Source of the DNA: Mesotaenium endlicherianum
Lineage: Eukaryota > Streptophyta > Zygnematophyceae > Zygnematales > Mesotaeniaceae
NCBI GenBank assembly: GCA_009602735.1
Contig: WELA01006444.1
Coordinates: forward strand, 8,688 to 72,687
Reading direction: 5' to 3'
Length of the DNA stretch: 64,000 nt
The notes under the pieces are model-generated. The model had not been told where the DNA came from, searched no databases, and worked only from the letters and a program-made list of their open reading frames with translations. Positions 22,995 to 33,758 of this stretch are shown here, one piece after another (within the stretch, counting starts at the first letter, position 1; each line of letters opens with the position of its first letter). A program made the translations under genes and the position numbers.

Positions 22995-25900
22995 TCAATT
23001 TTTCCTCTTTCTTGTTCTTGCAGGCTGCCTCCAAGGGGTCTTCTGCTGCTTCTTGATGGTGGCAGGCTGCCTCCCTGAAGTCTTCGGGCTTCTAGTAGAG
23101 AGACTTGGGGCTGGTCCAAGATGGGGGTTGGCGGCATGGAAGCGCTTCAACTTTCTCTGAACTTTGTCAAGGTAGTGCGCCGCCACCCAACTATTCTCCG
23201 AATCTGGATATCCTTTCCACTTGATCAAGTATTGCTGCTGTCTCCTGAAATTTCTCATAGCCACTATGTCTTCCACTTCGTACTCCAAATGATCATCCAC
23301 TATTGTTGGGGCTGGTGGGGTTGTCACACGTCCTGGGAACTTGTTGTCGGGTTGCACATATGGCTTGAAGAGGGAAGCGTGGAATACGGGGTCGATGTGC
23401 ATAGTCTGGGGAAGTTCTAGCTTGAAAGCAACGGGGTTGACTTGCTGGATAATCTTGAAGGGTCCCAAATACTTGGGAGAGAACTTGCTGCCGGCAGGCC
23501 TGTTGTTCAGGGAAATGTTCTTGGATGATAGTAACACGTTGTCACCCACTCTGTACGTAATTTCTCTTCTGGATCTGTTCGCCACTCTTGCTTGAGCATC
23601 TTGCGCGTGTTGTAGAGCTTTCTTCGCTGCTGTAAGGGCTGCTTCTAATGTCTCCATAAAATCTGTGGCTGCAGGTACTTCATCATGGCCAGCCGTGAAG
23701 CTCAGTGGCGTGGTCGGATGGAAGCCATAGTTGAGGAAGAATGGGGACTCTTGGGTAGAGGCCTGCGTAGTGTTGTTGTAGGCAAACTCGAGGGGGGTCA
23801 AGTACATGTCCCAGTCTTGCTCGAGGGTAGACACGTAGGCCTTTAGAGAGGTCTTTAGGGTACGATTCATACGCTCGGTTTGCCCATCTGATTGTGGGTG
23901 GTAGGCAGTAGACATATCCAGCGATGTACCCAAGTTCTTGAAGAGATTTTTCCAGAAATGGCTTGTGAATCTTGGATCTCTATCTGACACAATTCTTGAT
24001 GGTAGTCCATGGAGTCGGAAGATGTTGTCAAAGATGAGTCTTGCAAGTTGTGGTGCTGTAGCCTTAGTCGTCGTGGGAATAAAATGAGCCATCTTGGTAA
24101 GTCTGTCCACCGCCGTGAGTATTGCATTATGGCCTCGAGGTGTCACGGGCAAGTCCACGATAAGGTCCATTGAGATGTCCGTCCATTGTCTTTCGGGGAT
24201 TGGTAGTGGTTGGAGGAGTCCTCCCGCCTTTTGCGATGATGGCTTGATTCTTTGGCATGTGTCACAGCTCCTGCAGTACTCCTTGACTTGCTTAGACATG
24301 CCTGGCCAACAATAAGTCCTAGCTAGAACGCCCGTGGTCCTTAGGATTCCAAAGTGTCCTCCAAGAGGGTTGTCGTGTGCTTCTCGTAGAAGCAAGAGCC
24401 GGAGGTCTAAGTCATTAGGAACACATCTCTGGCCCGTATCTTGCCTCACCCAATAATTGCCTTCTTGCTTCTTGCATGGGTCCAAGGCTGCTTCTCCGTT
24501 CTTGTAGTAAGGGTCTCTTTCATAGGCGGCTGAAAATCGAGCTTCCAGATCTGTCTTCAGGGATACCATCACTGCATTTAATTGCAGTCTTGAGAGGGGG
24601 TCAGCCGGGTTTGTCTTGCCGGGCTGGTACTGAATCGTGATGTTGTATTGTTGCAAGTATCCGCTCCATCTTGCTTGTCTCCTTGAGAGATACGGCTGCG
24701 TTTGGAGGTGCTTTAACGCCTCGTGGTCCGTGGTGACCAGTACTTTGCGTCCTTCAACGTAGCAGCGCCAAACCTTCAAGGCATGTACAATCGCCAATGC
24801 CTCTCGCTCCGTGGTTGTATAATTTTGCTCGGCTGGATTTAGCTTCCTTGACTCGTAGGCGATGGGCTGCAGTCCCTTGCCTTGGTCTTGAAGCAGGATT
24901 GCTCCTATTGCATAGGAAGATGCATCGGTGATGACGTGGAAGGGCCAATCTGGGTTTGGACTTGGGAGTGTGAGCACCGGGGATGTGGTCAATCTTCGCT
25001 TTAACTCTTGAAATGCCTCTTCCTCTTTCTCGGTCCATGTATATAGCCTGTCCTTCTTGAGTAGATCTGTCAGGGGGGCTGCTATGTGCGAGAAGCCTTG
25101 GATGAATTTTCTGTACCAATTGGCAAATCCCAAGAATGACTGGAGTTCTTTCTTGGTCGTGGGGGTTGGCCATTCCTCCACCACCGTGGTCTTCTTGGGG
25201 TCTATCTTGATGCCATCAGCAGTCACGTGGAGACCTAGGAACTCCACTTCTTGTTTGGCAAACTCGCATTTTGACTCCTTCGCAAACAGCTTGTTTTGCT
25301 TCAATACTTCAAGGACTTCTTTCAAGTGTCTCGCATGCTCTTCAAGGGTCTTGCTGTAGATAAGGATGTCATCGATGAATACCACCACAAATCTGTCCAA
25401 CATGGGCTGAAATATGGTGTTCATCATAGTCATGAAAGTTGCTGGCGCGTTGGTGAGTCCAAATGGCAGGACCATGAACTCAAAATGTCCATATCTTGTC
25501 CTGAATGCCGTCTTCTCTATGTCCGGTTCTGCGATGCGAATCTGGTGGTAGCCGCTCCGTAAGTCAATCTTCGTGAAGTACTTGGCTCCAACCAGCCGGT
25601 CCATGAGCTCATCCATGCGCGGCAGCGGGTATCGATTCTTGATGGTGATCTTGTTGAGGGCGCGATAGTCCACACACATCCTCAAGGTACCATCTTTCTT
25701 CTTGACAAATAGCACCGGGGCTCCAAATGGCGACTTGCTAGGTCGAATGAAGCCATGCTCCAGTAGCTCCTTGATTTGCTTCTTGACTTCGTCTAGCTCC
25801 GTGTATGACATTTTGAACGTAGGCCGAGAGATGGGCTTGCTTCCGGGCTCCAACTCTATCTTGTGGTCTACGAATCTTTTGGGGGGTAGGCCCTTGGGCA

Positions 25901-26660
25901 ATTCCGGGGAGAACACTTCTTTGTAGTCCTCTAAGACTTCTTGTATCTCCTTGGGAACGGGGCTGCCTTCTTGACTCTCGATGTCTTTCTTGATGTCTTT
26001 TGGCGTGATCAAGGCCAAAAGAAGCTCGTGTCCCTTCCTCACAAGTCTCTTGAGTTGGAGGGCGGACAATAGTATCTCGTGTGCCGGCTTCTGGATGTCT
26101 TGGGTCTGGATATTCTGGATTGCGCGCAAAATACAGATTCTTGAAGTGATGTCATTCTTGATCTTGATAGTACCGGTCCTCCAATCAACTTGGGGGTTGT
26201 GCTTGGTCAACCAAGGCGTCCCTAGGATGACGTCGTACTTGCCCAATTGCATGGGGGAGAACACTACTCTATCCTTGAAGGACTTGATAGAGAGTGCCAA
26301 GGGGTACGTCTTCTTGGAAGGGGTAGTATAGGAGAATCCATCGGGCATCATAATCTCCTCGTCGTGGTCAAGAGTTCGCATAGTAATACCGTGCTTGGTG
26401 GCAAAATCTGCAGCAATGAAGTTGCCTTGAGCTCCGCTATCCACCAAGATGTGGACCTTCTCTCCTCCAAGGTAACCTCTCAAACTCATTGGGGCTGGAA
26501 CGTCGTCTTCAACGGGGGTCTCCACCTCACTTGGCGTGTTGCCTTCTCGTGAAGTGGGTCTTGGGGTGGTAGGCTCCTGGCCTACCGGCGCTGTCCGTTT
26601 TTTGACAACTTTTTGGGGCATGAAAGTGCACGATGGCCCTTTTCCTTGCAATAAAAGCAT
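22995..26660 (-). CDS. pol polyprotein of element D
   Basis: A 1,221-residue open frame. The aspartic protease motif VDSGAQ is at about residue 74. Reverse transcriptase carries the catalytic FIDDIL and is followed by RNase H ([12 protein letters not shown]). Integrase has an HHCC finger (H...H...CDTC) and a DDE core ([29 protein letters not shown]). A chromodomain ([15 protein letters not shown]) and a basic Lys/Arg/Gln-rich tail end the protein. It overlaps the 3' end of gag in another frame, the usual arrangement for frameshift expression. The first ATG is not necessarily the real N terminus of the polyprotein part. Confidence 0.95.
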   Translation of the reverse strand: MLLLQGKGPSCTFMPQKVVKKRTAPVGQEPTTPRPTSREGNTPSEVETPVEDDVPAPMSLRGYLGGEKVHILVDSGAQGNFIAADFATKHGITMRTLDHDEEIMMPDGFSYTTPSKKTYPLALSIKSFKDRVVFSPMQLGKYDVILGTPWLTKHNPQVDWRTGTIKIKNDITSRICILRAIQNIQTQDIQKPAHEILLSALQLKRLVRKGHELLLALITPKDIKKDIESQEGSPVPKEIQEVLEDYKEVFSPELPKGLPPKRFVDHKIELEPGSKPISRPTFKMSYTELDEVKKQIKELLEHGFIRPSKSPFGAPVLFVKKKDGTLRMCVDYRALNKITIKNRYPLPRMDELMDRLVGAKYFTKIDLRSGYHQIRIAEPDIEKTAFRTRYGHFEFMVLPFGLTNAPATFMTMMNTIFQPMLDRFVVVFIDDILIYSKTLEEHARHLKEVLEVLKQNKLFAKESKCEFAKQEVEFLGLHVTADGIKIDPKKTTVVEEWPTPTTKKELQSFLGFANWYRKFIQGFSHIAAPLTDLLKKDRLYTWTEKEEEAFQELKRRLTTSPVLTLPSPNPDWPFHVITDASSYAIGAILLQDQGKGLQPIAYESRKLNPAEQNYTTTEREALAIVHALKVWRCYVEGRKVLVTTDHEALKHLQTQPYLSRRQARWSGYLQQYNITIQYQPGKTNPADPLSRLQLNAVMVSLKTDLEARFSAAYERDPYYKNGEAALDPCKKQEGNYWVRQDTGQRCVPNDLDLRLLLLREAHDNPLGGHFGILRTTGVLARTYCWPGMSKQVKEYCRSCDTCQRIKPSSQKAGGLLQPLPIPERQWTDISMDLIVDLPVTPRGHNAILTAVDRLTKMAHFIPTTTKATAPQLARLIFDNIFRLHGLPSRIVSDRDPRFTSHFWKNLFKNLGTSLDMSTAYHPQSDGQTERMNRTLKTSLKAYVSTLEQDWDMYLTPLEFAYNNTTQASTQESPFFLNYGFHPTTPLSFTAGHDEVPAATDFMETLEAALTAAKKALQHAQDAQARVANRSRREITYRVGDNVLLSSKNISLNNRPAGSKFSPKYLGPFKIIQQVNPVAFKLELPQTMHIDPVFHASLFKPYVQPDNKFPGRVTTPPAPTIVDDHLEYEVEDIVAMRNFRRQQQYLIKWKGYPDSENSWVAAHYLDKVQRKLKRFHAANPHLGPAPSLSTRSPKTSGRQPATIKKQQKTPWRQPARTRKRKN

Positions 26661-27862
26661 AGTCCAGCCGTCATGAGAGCTTCTTTTTCAGCCGGGGAGA
26701 GTCTTGCTTTCACTCCTTGCTGGTTTCTTGCATCATAAGTGTCATTGGAGGGTCTTCCACTCTTCCGGGCAGCCGCGGGGTCCCTTTTAATAACTCCGAT
26801 TTCCATGGGTGTGGGTCCAGATTCGGATGTGGAAGGGGCTGCGTACACCCGCGTCGTCGGTACCCGTGAAGATGAAGGCACGGAGTGCTTGAAATCCAAG
26901 GTATCCACCTTTTGGGCCACTTCAATGATCTTTGAGAAGTCCGTCAAGTCGCGTAACTCCACTTCCTTTGCCACCTTGGGTTTGAGGCCAAAGATGTAGC
27001 GGTCAATCTTCTCCTCGAGAGACATGTTGGGGATCTCAAGAGTGAGGGCGTGAAATCTGGATGTATACTCTTGAACGGACGTCGTTTGCTTGAGATGGTG
27101 GAGCTTTCCTCGGGCAATCTTCTCCGCATTGATGGGCATGAATTGCTTCTTGAGGGCCTCACGAAAATCTGCCCATCTTGCATATGATGGTGGGGGCTCT
27201 TGGCCGAGCATGGGGTGCGCCATAGCTTGATATATAGCCGCTTGATAGTTACGCCACCATGATGTTGCTGCTCCTCTAAGTAAGGTAACGGCAAAGGGAA
27301 CGTAGTCCTCCTCGGGTACTTCAAGGAATGCGAGGTACGTCTCCACTTGGTAGAGCCATAAATTCAGGTTGGCACCTTTCCCGGGGTTGAAAGTGTCGGG
27401 TTTGCCGGGCTTGATGAGTTTCCTTGCTCTCGTTGGCTCTTGTGGAGGCGCTTGAGCCGGGGCTGGATTTTGAGCATTGCTCGCAATAGGGGCAACCATG
27501 GCAGCCATAGCTTCTCTTGACGCTTGCACGGTTGCTTCATAGGTGGCCAAGCCCACTTGGTTGTGGACGGTCATTAGGAAGGCTGCCCACTCATTTGCGG
27601 GAACTCCTTGTGGTGGGGTCAACTTTGCTATAGCGGCTGCCACGGGATTTGACGGTGCTCCTCCTTGTGGTGCTTCTTGTTGTTGGAGATTTCCTTGAGT
27701 AGGCTCTCCCATCGACGCTGGAGGAGGGTGTGCTCCTCCTTGTGGTGCTTCTTGTTGTTGCAGATTTTCTTGAGTGGGCTCTCCCATCGGCGCTGGAGGA
27801 GGGTGTCTTGGAGAGGAAGGGCTTCCTTCGAAAGCTTGCTGTTGGTCTTGAGGATCGGCCAT
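26582..27862 (-). CDS. gag polyprotein of element D
   Basis: A 426-residue open frame. The N terminus is Pro/Gln-rich and contains a tandem duplication of a unit with PMGEPTQ/SMGEPTQ and [12 protein letters not shown]. The retrotransposon-gag core follows ([38 protein letters not shown]). One CCHC knuckle ([14 protein letters not shown], about 402-415) lies near the end. It forms the element particle and binds its RNA. Confidence 0.95.
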   Translation of the reverse strand: MADPQDQQQAFEGSPSSPRHPPPAPMGEPTQENLQQQEAPQGGAHPPPASMGEPTQGNLQQQEAPQGGAPSNPVAAAIAKLTPPQGVPANEWAAFLMTVHNQVGLATYEATVQASREAMAAMVAPIASNAQNPAPAQAPPQEPTRARKLIKPGKPDTFNPGKGANLNLWLYQVETYLAFLEVPEEDYVPFAVTLLRGAATSWWRNYQAAIYQAMAHPMLGQEPPPSYARWADFREALKKQFMPINAEKIARGKLHHLKQTTSVQEYTSRFHALTLEIPNMSLEEKIDRYIFGLKPKVAKEVELRDLTDFSKIIEVAQKVDTLDFKHSVPSSSRVPTTRVYAAPSTSESGPTPMEIGVIKRDPAAARKSGRPSNDTYDARNQQGVKARLSPAEKEALMTAGLCFYCKEKGHRALSCPKKLSKNGQRR

Positions 27863-27886
27863 CTTCTTGTGCTACCAAAGTGCCTA

Positions 27887-27898
27887 GCTCCGATACCA
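27887..27898 (-). promoter_or_regulatory. Primer-binding site of element D
   Basis: TGGTATCGGAGC on the minus strand, one base inside the 5' LTR. It is the same 12-mer as in the unrelated A/B family. Confidence 0.75.
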
Positions 27899-27899
27899 C

Positions 27900-28402
27900 T
27901 GTAGTGAAACAGATAGATAAAGTACTTAGTAAAACAGAATACTTTATCTATTCAAGACAAGGATCTTTGAACACAAGTGGTAGCTTCTTGAAAGAGAGAT
28001 GGCTTCTTGAAAGTTAATATATTTCTGGATTTTGGCAAGTACAAGAGTGATTCTGGAATGTCTTTCTATGTTCTAGCTCTTGTTTATATACTTGCTACAT
28101 AAGTAATTTCTAGGAAGGTGTATGTTGATGTGTTGGCACCCAACACATCCCAAAACTTGCCACCTCTTTCTAGAATAATGTACACATGTCCTTTTGACCT
28201 AAAAATGGCACATCTGACTTTTGCCACATGGAGTTCTTCTAGGTCTTTCCTCTAACTTCGAAAATGCCTTGGAAGGTTCAAAGGACATGAACCAAGTTAC
28301 TAGAGTACCTATTCACACTTGACTCCACACAATACTACTCCAAATATATTTGAAAACATTAAAATATATGCGAACTAATATATAATAACTCAAATCACTA
28401 CA
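27900..28402 (-). repeat. 5' LTR of element D
   Basis: 503 bp, differing from the 3' LTR at about four positions by eye. The duplicated target CATTT follows. Confidence 0.95.
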
Positions 28403-29141
28403 CATTTTCTAAGGGCGATTTAGTCAAACTGCATTCTCACCACCTGTACCTCCCTGGTGTGGTCAAGAAAAAGCTTGGCCCTGTCTGGGTCGGTCCATAT
28501 TCGGTAATGCGTCGTGTCGGTCAGAATGCTTACAAACTGAACATGTCAGCGGACTACAAGGGTCACTCGGTGTTTAATGTCTCCTTCCTGGAACCATACA
28601 TCAAAGGTGATACACTGTTCACAGGTCGGTAACCTGTCCAACCGGGACCGGTCCCCACTGTCCAGGATGGCGACCCTGAGGAATATGAGGTCGATGAGAT
28701 TTTAGACGCTCGCTTGGTCCGTCGATCGTCTAAATATGTCATAAAGTACCTCATCCGATGGAAGGGTTACGATGCCTCTGGGGACACTTGGGAGTTTAAA
28801 GATCAGCTGACCAATGCCAAAGGGGCGTTGAAACGGTTCCACCTTCGGGCGGCTGGGGCACCGCCCTTACTGTCTTTTCAGTGACATGGGAAGGTGACAG
28901 GAGGTCCTGTCTCCATATAAGTTGGAGGGGAATGTGACAGTTAGTGACAGTTGTGACAGGCAGCCCACCTTTAGACTTAAGTTGGAGGGAGAGGTAATCT
29001 GTTTCGGGATCAGTCATATTACATGATAACCATGTTACACACTCAACTTGCGCTCACACTCACTTTCTCTTCATCAAAGGCACTCAATAGCGGCAAAATA
29101 TCATGACTTCACTAACTGCATTGTGTTTATGATTGAGCAGG

Positions 29142-30481
29142 ATGACTCAAAAGTCGGAACTCAAGAGGAAGAGAAGGGCGGAAGAGGCACATGCAGAATA
29201 CTTGCAATTCCGTGCAGACATCGAATCATCCTCCATCTCCGCTCGGGAATCACAACGACTCCAACAACAGCGAGAGGCACAGAAGAAGAAGGAGGAGGAG
29301 GAATAGGCCAGACAGAGGCAGGAAGAACTGGACAGAAAAGCTGCTGAGGAGGCCAAGAAAGCAGAGGAGGAGAGGCAAGCTGAGGAGAGGCGGAAGCAGC
29401 AGGCTGAAGAAGAGCAGAGGAGAATCAGCAGCTACCGCTACACAATTGCTGGGCAAGGGCTTCGATCTACTGGAGGAGGCCTTCAAGTATGCTGAGAGAA
29501 GTCGCAGTGAGTCACAGAAGGACATCCTCCAGAGGGAAGGGGAGGCATCCAAAAACTTTGACAAGTATATAGAGGTCAGCACGGGGCTCCTCCTCTACCA
29601 CGATTACGCCAGGATGGTAGGGTATACGGTCAGAGAGGCCATGGCAATGGCCCAGGTGAACGAAGCAGGGGCTGTATCGATTCTTGGTATCTGGGGGGAA
29701 GATAGGGTCATCAGGATGATCCCCATGGACGCGGACTGCTTTAAGGACTCTACATCCCATAACAGGTTCAAGGCCATGTATAATGAGTTGGAGAGAAGGA
29801 GCTGGGAATTCTTGGCCAAGGAAACCAGTCAGCTAGACTTTGCAGGGCACTGGTACCCTTGTACTCTTAAAAGGACAGACCCTGCCTTCTTCCAAAAGCC
29901 CACCGATTGGCGGTGGATGACCATCAATATGAGGGACCAGCAGAGTGACAGGGCAACGGATAAGAGACAGGGCGACGGATAAGGAGTTCCTGACAGACCT
30001 AAAGGGGAACATAGTATTGCCCCCTCACATTGCGGCTTGGGACCCAAGATTGGATGGAGTCAGAGACTGCATGAGCCAAGAAATGCAGGGGGACAGAAGC
30101 AGGGTCCGAGAGTCATTCTCAAAAGGGAAGCACGCTTATGCCAAATGGGCAAGCAAGCAGGGGGAAAAGGACCTGTATGCGGTCTGGACTCAGCAGCCCT
30201 CACCAGCACCCAAAAGGGGAAGGTCAGTGGGATATTCTTTTTCTCGGGAAGAACTGGAGCAGCTGACAGAAGAAACCCCAGAAGTCTCAGAGGAACCCGG
30301 GGACGAAGAAGAGGAGGAGTCAGAGGAAGACGAGGAGGAAGGCGAGGAGGAGGACACTAGCCCCGCCGTGATCCTGACACCTGCCACATCCCCTGTAAGG
30401 GAGAAGACTGGGTTGGCCCTGCAGCAGCTCGCTGAAGAGGAGGATATCACTTGGCTGGGAACTGCCAGAGGACAGACTTAA
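29142..30481 (+). pseudogene. ORF3 region of copy C (broken)
   Basis: Homologous along its length to ORF3 of copy B: a charged coiled-coil N terminus, a conserved central region with the MVGYT, RRSWEFLA, PTDWRWMT and LPPHIAAWDPRLDG motifs, and an acidic Glu/Asp run near the end. It lacks the Arg-Ser tail seen in B. As in B, the ATG lies one base after a splice acceptor (GAGCAG). The copy is broken in about two places. The central-domain conservation in a second, clearly diverged copy supports ORF3 as a real family protein. Confidence 0.8.
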
Positions 30482-31165
30482 GTATAAAAGTTCAGCACAC
30501 TTAATATTAATTGAAGTTCAGCAGGTGAACTTAATTCACCATTATATCTGAATAAGATTTATATTTACCAATATACTGATTCACTACAAGCAGGCTGAAG
30601 TCAACTTAGGTCAGCTTGCTGACACAATATTTGACAGCCAGCCGACTTCCGTACTCGGTAGCAGCGAATTGCCTAGTCATGCAATCAAGTGCGATCTGCT
30701 AGATGAATGGCCAGATGACATTCTTAGGATGGATGACGATTTGGGATGATGGGAGATGGTTGAGGATTTGCTTAGCCGAGGTCCTACCGACAAGGTTAAG
30801 TCCCAGGTAGGGGGTGCCATCGCACTTGCTGTTGAACAGTAAACTCATCCCATGTACATATATTAAGTATTGCTCTCGAGTTTGGCATTTGAAAACGAGG
30901 CCATCTCTCTTGTACCGCTTACTGAGAGAGATCTGAATCTCCAAGGCGAGAAGTCATTGATATGAGATGTCTTCTAACCTTGCATATGTATGAGTGTATT
31001 GATTGTATGATTGATGCTCGTTTACTTGAATTTTACTTAGGAGTATTGTGGTGTATTGTCTTTCTGCTGTTAAATCAGTTAACAGAAAATACCATAAGGC
31101 TTACTTGCTGATATAAATATCTTCATTAATTATTAATCGCCTATTTGGTAAGTCGATTCATTTCA
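30482..31165 (+). repeat. 3' LTR of copy C (rearranged)
   Basis: From about 30,589 it matches the A/B-family LTR in plus orientation and ends GATTCATTTCA at 31,165. The inner ~100 bp is also LTR sequence, but its order and orientation are disturbed. It is clearly more diverged from the B LTRs than these are from each other. Confidence 0.8.
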
Positions 31166-31226
31166 CTACCGTACATTTTGCCTGTACGTCCACACGTGTA
31201 CACCGTATCCGGAATTTAAAACTAAG

Positions 31227-31616
31227 AGCCGAGGTCCTACCAACGCAATTAACTCTCGGGTAGGCGATGCCATTGCACTTGCCATTGAATGTAAACTCAT
31301 TCCATGTACATATGCTAGGTACTGCTCTCCAGTTTGGGATTTGGAAACGATGCCAACTCTGCGTATAGAACTATTGAGAAAACATATGGATCCAAGGGTG
31401 CAAGCCGCTACACGAACTGCTTGTTAACCTTGCTTGTGTGTAAGTTTATTGATTGATTGATGCTTGTAGCTTGCATTTGACTTGTGAGTATTGCCCTTGC
31501 TATTTTTTTGGTCTTTTGCTGATTAATAAGTTAACCAAAAAAACACCAACATGACCACCTGCTAATATAATTTTTTTTAAATCATTAATTCGCCTATTGG
31601 TGAGTCGATTCTTTTC
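31227..31616 (+). repeat. Older, decayed LTR fragment of the A/B/C family
   Basis: A second, more degraded LTR stretch in the same orientation follows about 60 bp after the copy C 3' LTR. It includes recognisable phrases (CCGAGGTCCTACCAACG, AAACTCATTCCATGTACATATG) and the GAGTCGATTC end. It may be the relic of an earlier insertion at this place. Confidence 0.75.
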
Positions 31617-33758
31617 AAAAGATGACTTGACACACTACACTTTCGTGTTGAAAATTATAAAAGAATCTACACGTGGATGCGTAAAGTCAAATGCAACATG
31701 GCTGTTTAAGGTAAACCATTTCGCACTTGTGGCTGGATTTTGTACATCAACCTTGACTCCATAATTTATGACAGCGAGAATGAGGTCAAACGTGCCATGC
31801 TCGTGCTTTACTCAAGCATCTACACGCAATTAACCTCAAGATTGACCTAAGCATAGATTAAGTTGAGTCAGGGGTCATGTTCAATCTGCCTTAAAAGCAT
31901 CGCGCGTAACAGCATGACCTCTCAGTCAGTGACGGCTATGACGCGTACTCCGATGTGTCATTCCATATTGCGACAACGCTGCCGTGGCAGCCCTGCCGAT
32001 GGGCCAAACGCTGAGGTGGCCAGACATCTTAGCATTGCTTGACTTGGCAGATGTTGGCTTGGCCATCCTTAGCTTGACCAAGGGCAGCCCGAAGGCTGAC
32101 CTGGCTCGCAAATTCCCACCCATCTCTTGATGTCAAGATTGACTTGCCTTGACAATCGTCACTCTATGCTTGTGATGGCAAGGACCTCAGTTCAACATTG
32201 ATTTTGACAGGTCAGCAGGGTTTAGTCGGTGCGAGTCGAAAGTTGACATCTTCGTAGTTGAGCGCGCCTTGATTTATTCTACGCGTGCCAAACCGTCATT
32301 AAGATAAAGTAGTTTTTTACTCTCTCCTTTTTGTACCCAAGTCTGGAAAATGTCGAAGGTCCACCCAGCATGTGTCTAGACGAATGTACATTTCGTACGC
32401 ACCAAGAAAATCATGAACCTGCCATGGATGTTCATCCGGGTTAGCCGCGGGAGCCACGGTAGCAAGTGGACAGAAAGAAAAGTGTTGAAGTGTATGGGTC
32501 TCGTTTTTGCTTCCCGCTATTCTCGAATATCGAGTAGGTGTAATCGTTTTAGTTTCAAAGTGGTTCTAACTGGTCCAAATCAGTTCAAACGAGGCTCAAC
32601 CAACCAAAGTATTATATGAACCCCGGGAGGGGGGGTTATCAACCTTAATTGAACCCTCGTATTTCCATAACTCGACCCCCCCCGTTTCGACTTCCGGATT
32701 GGAAAGTGACACCTCGAAGTCCCTCGCCCCCGTTCCTCTGTCGCTCTCGAGCCCTTCGCTTTTACAGTTCAAACCTCGACAAGGGCTTCAAAGCCATTCA
32801 AGAAGCTGTTTAAGCTTCGATGCTTGTTTCACAATATATATACGTCACAAGTCCACTTTTCTATTATCGTTTGATTATGCATGGCAGTATCTGTGTTAAC
32901 TCGTTTAATAAGGCCCGATGGCCCTCCGGGCTTCTTGTCCCAGTTTTTGATACGAATGGGAAAAAGCCGGCCCCCCTTGGACGAGGAGCCTTTGCAATGG
33001 GGGGGAACGGAGAACTTTCCAATGTCCAGTGAGTAGTTGCAACTTGCGACTCGCGAATCCGACTCGCGAGTAGATGTCCCTGTTGTCCCCCTCGCTCCCC
33101 AAAATTATGATGTTGGTCCTGGTTGGTCCTTAAATGTGTCTCCATCTGCCCGCCCGCGGTTGCTATTCACATCTTCTTGCCATTATGACTGATCCGTATA
33201 CGCTGTATCGAACTTTGCTGGAACACACGCTATCGACCTTTCCTACAATCAATCACACCGTAACGACAACTTGGCGGGACGTGGTTCCGGTACCCAGAAC
33301 GTACCACACACCCTGACACACCCCAACCAACCCCTAGGGCCTGGGTCCCAACCATGGGATGGTCACTGGTAACTCCCCACATAAATAAGGTGAAATAGCG
33401 ACCAGAATTCGAACATTAAGATAGCGACCTGAAATCAAAGTGAATTAGCGCCCTTGTATCAAATCAACATGTATTGAAAGCGACCTGCATAACACCTGGG
33501 AAATTACTGAAGGAATTCCAAATCTTTTAGTCCTGAATTCATAAATTGGCAAAATTAGCGCCAGTTACCCACCCCATGGGCCCAACACACCCGTCCCAAC
33601 CTGCCCCCGCCCCATCCTGCCCTGCCACTAAATGTTTGTTAGCAGATAACAACTGATACGAGTTTCCTTTATGCAGGTCTGCAGTTTCACTTGCTCATTT
33701 CTCTTCATAGAAAAGCTCCACTGAAAACGATTGGATGTGACTGAAGTTCGAACTACAA
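31617..33758. other. Unassigned intergenic DNA
   Basis: About 2.1 kb with no convincing gene. At 33,391-33,565 a short phrase resembling TTAGCGCC or AAGCGACC recurs about five times at uneven spacing (roughly 25-90 bp). This looks like a degraded repeat and is flanked by a CCCCA-rich stretch. Nothing else is identified. Confidence 0.4.

Larger units (their letters stand above)
21723..28402 (-). mobile_element. Ty3/gypsy chromovirus-type element D (looks whole, young)
   Basis: A 6.68-kb element with 503-bp LTRs (21,723-22,225 and 27,900-28,402) flanked by the 5-bp duplication CATTT (21,718-21,722 and 28,403-28,407). It inserted antisense into copy C. Gag and pol are both long and open, so no break is apparent. 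I count about four differences between its LTRs (under 1%), the lowest in the window, so it is the latest datable arrival. It belongs to a different gypsy family from A/B/C: the LTRs are unrelated, pol is diverged and there is no ORF3. A second copy of its LTR lies at 1-336. Confidence 0.95.
7030..31165 (+). mobile_element. Ty3/gypsy chromovirus-type LTR retrotransposon, copy C, split by three later insertions (broken)
   Basis: This copy belongs to the same family as A and B but lies on the plus strand. Its parts are a 5' LTR segment (7030-7391, continuing at 16,187), gag (about 16,220-17,610), pol (about 17,620-20,747, then 21,498-21,722, then 28,408-28,862 with the chromodomain), a spliced-ORF leader, ORF3 (29,142-30,481) and a 3' LTR ending at 31,165. 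Copy B, a solo LTR and element D have inserted into it, each leaving a 5-bp duplication. Independent of these insertions it is broken in several places (roughly six to ten), and two single-N assembly joins lie within pol. The 3' LTR is rearranged at its inner edge. Confidence 0.85.
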
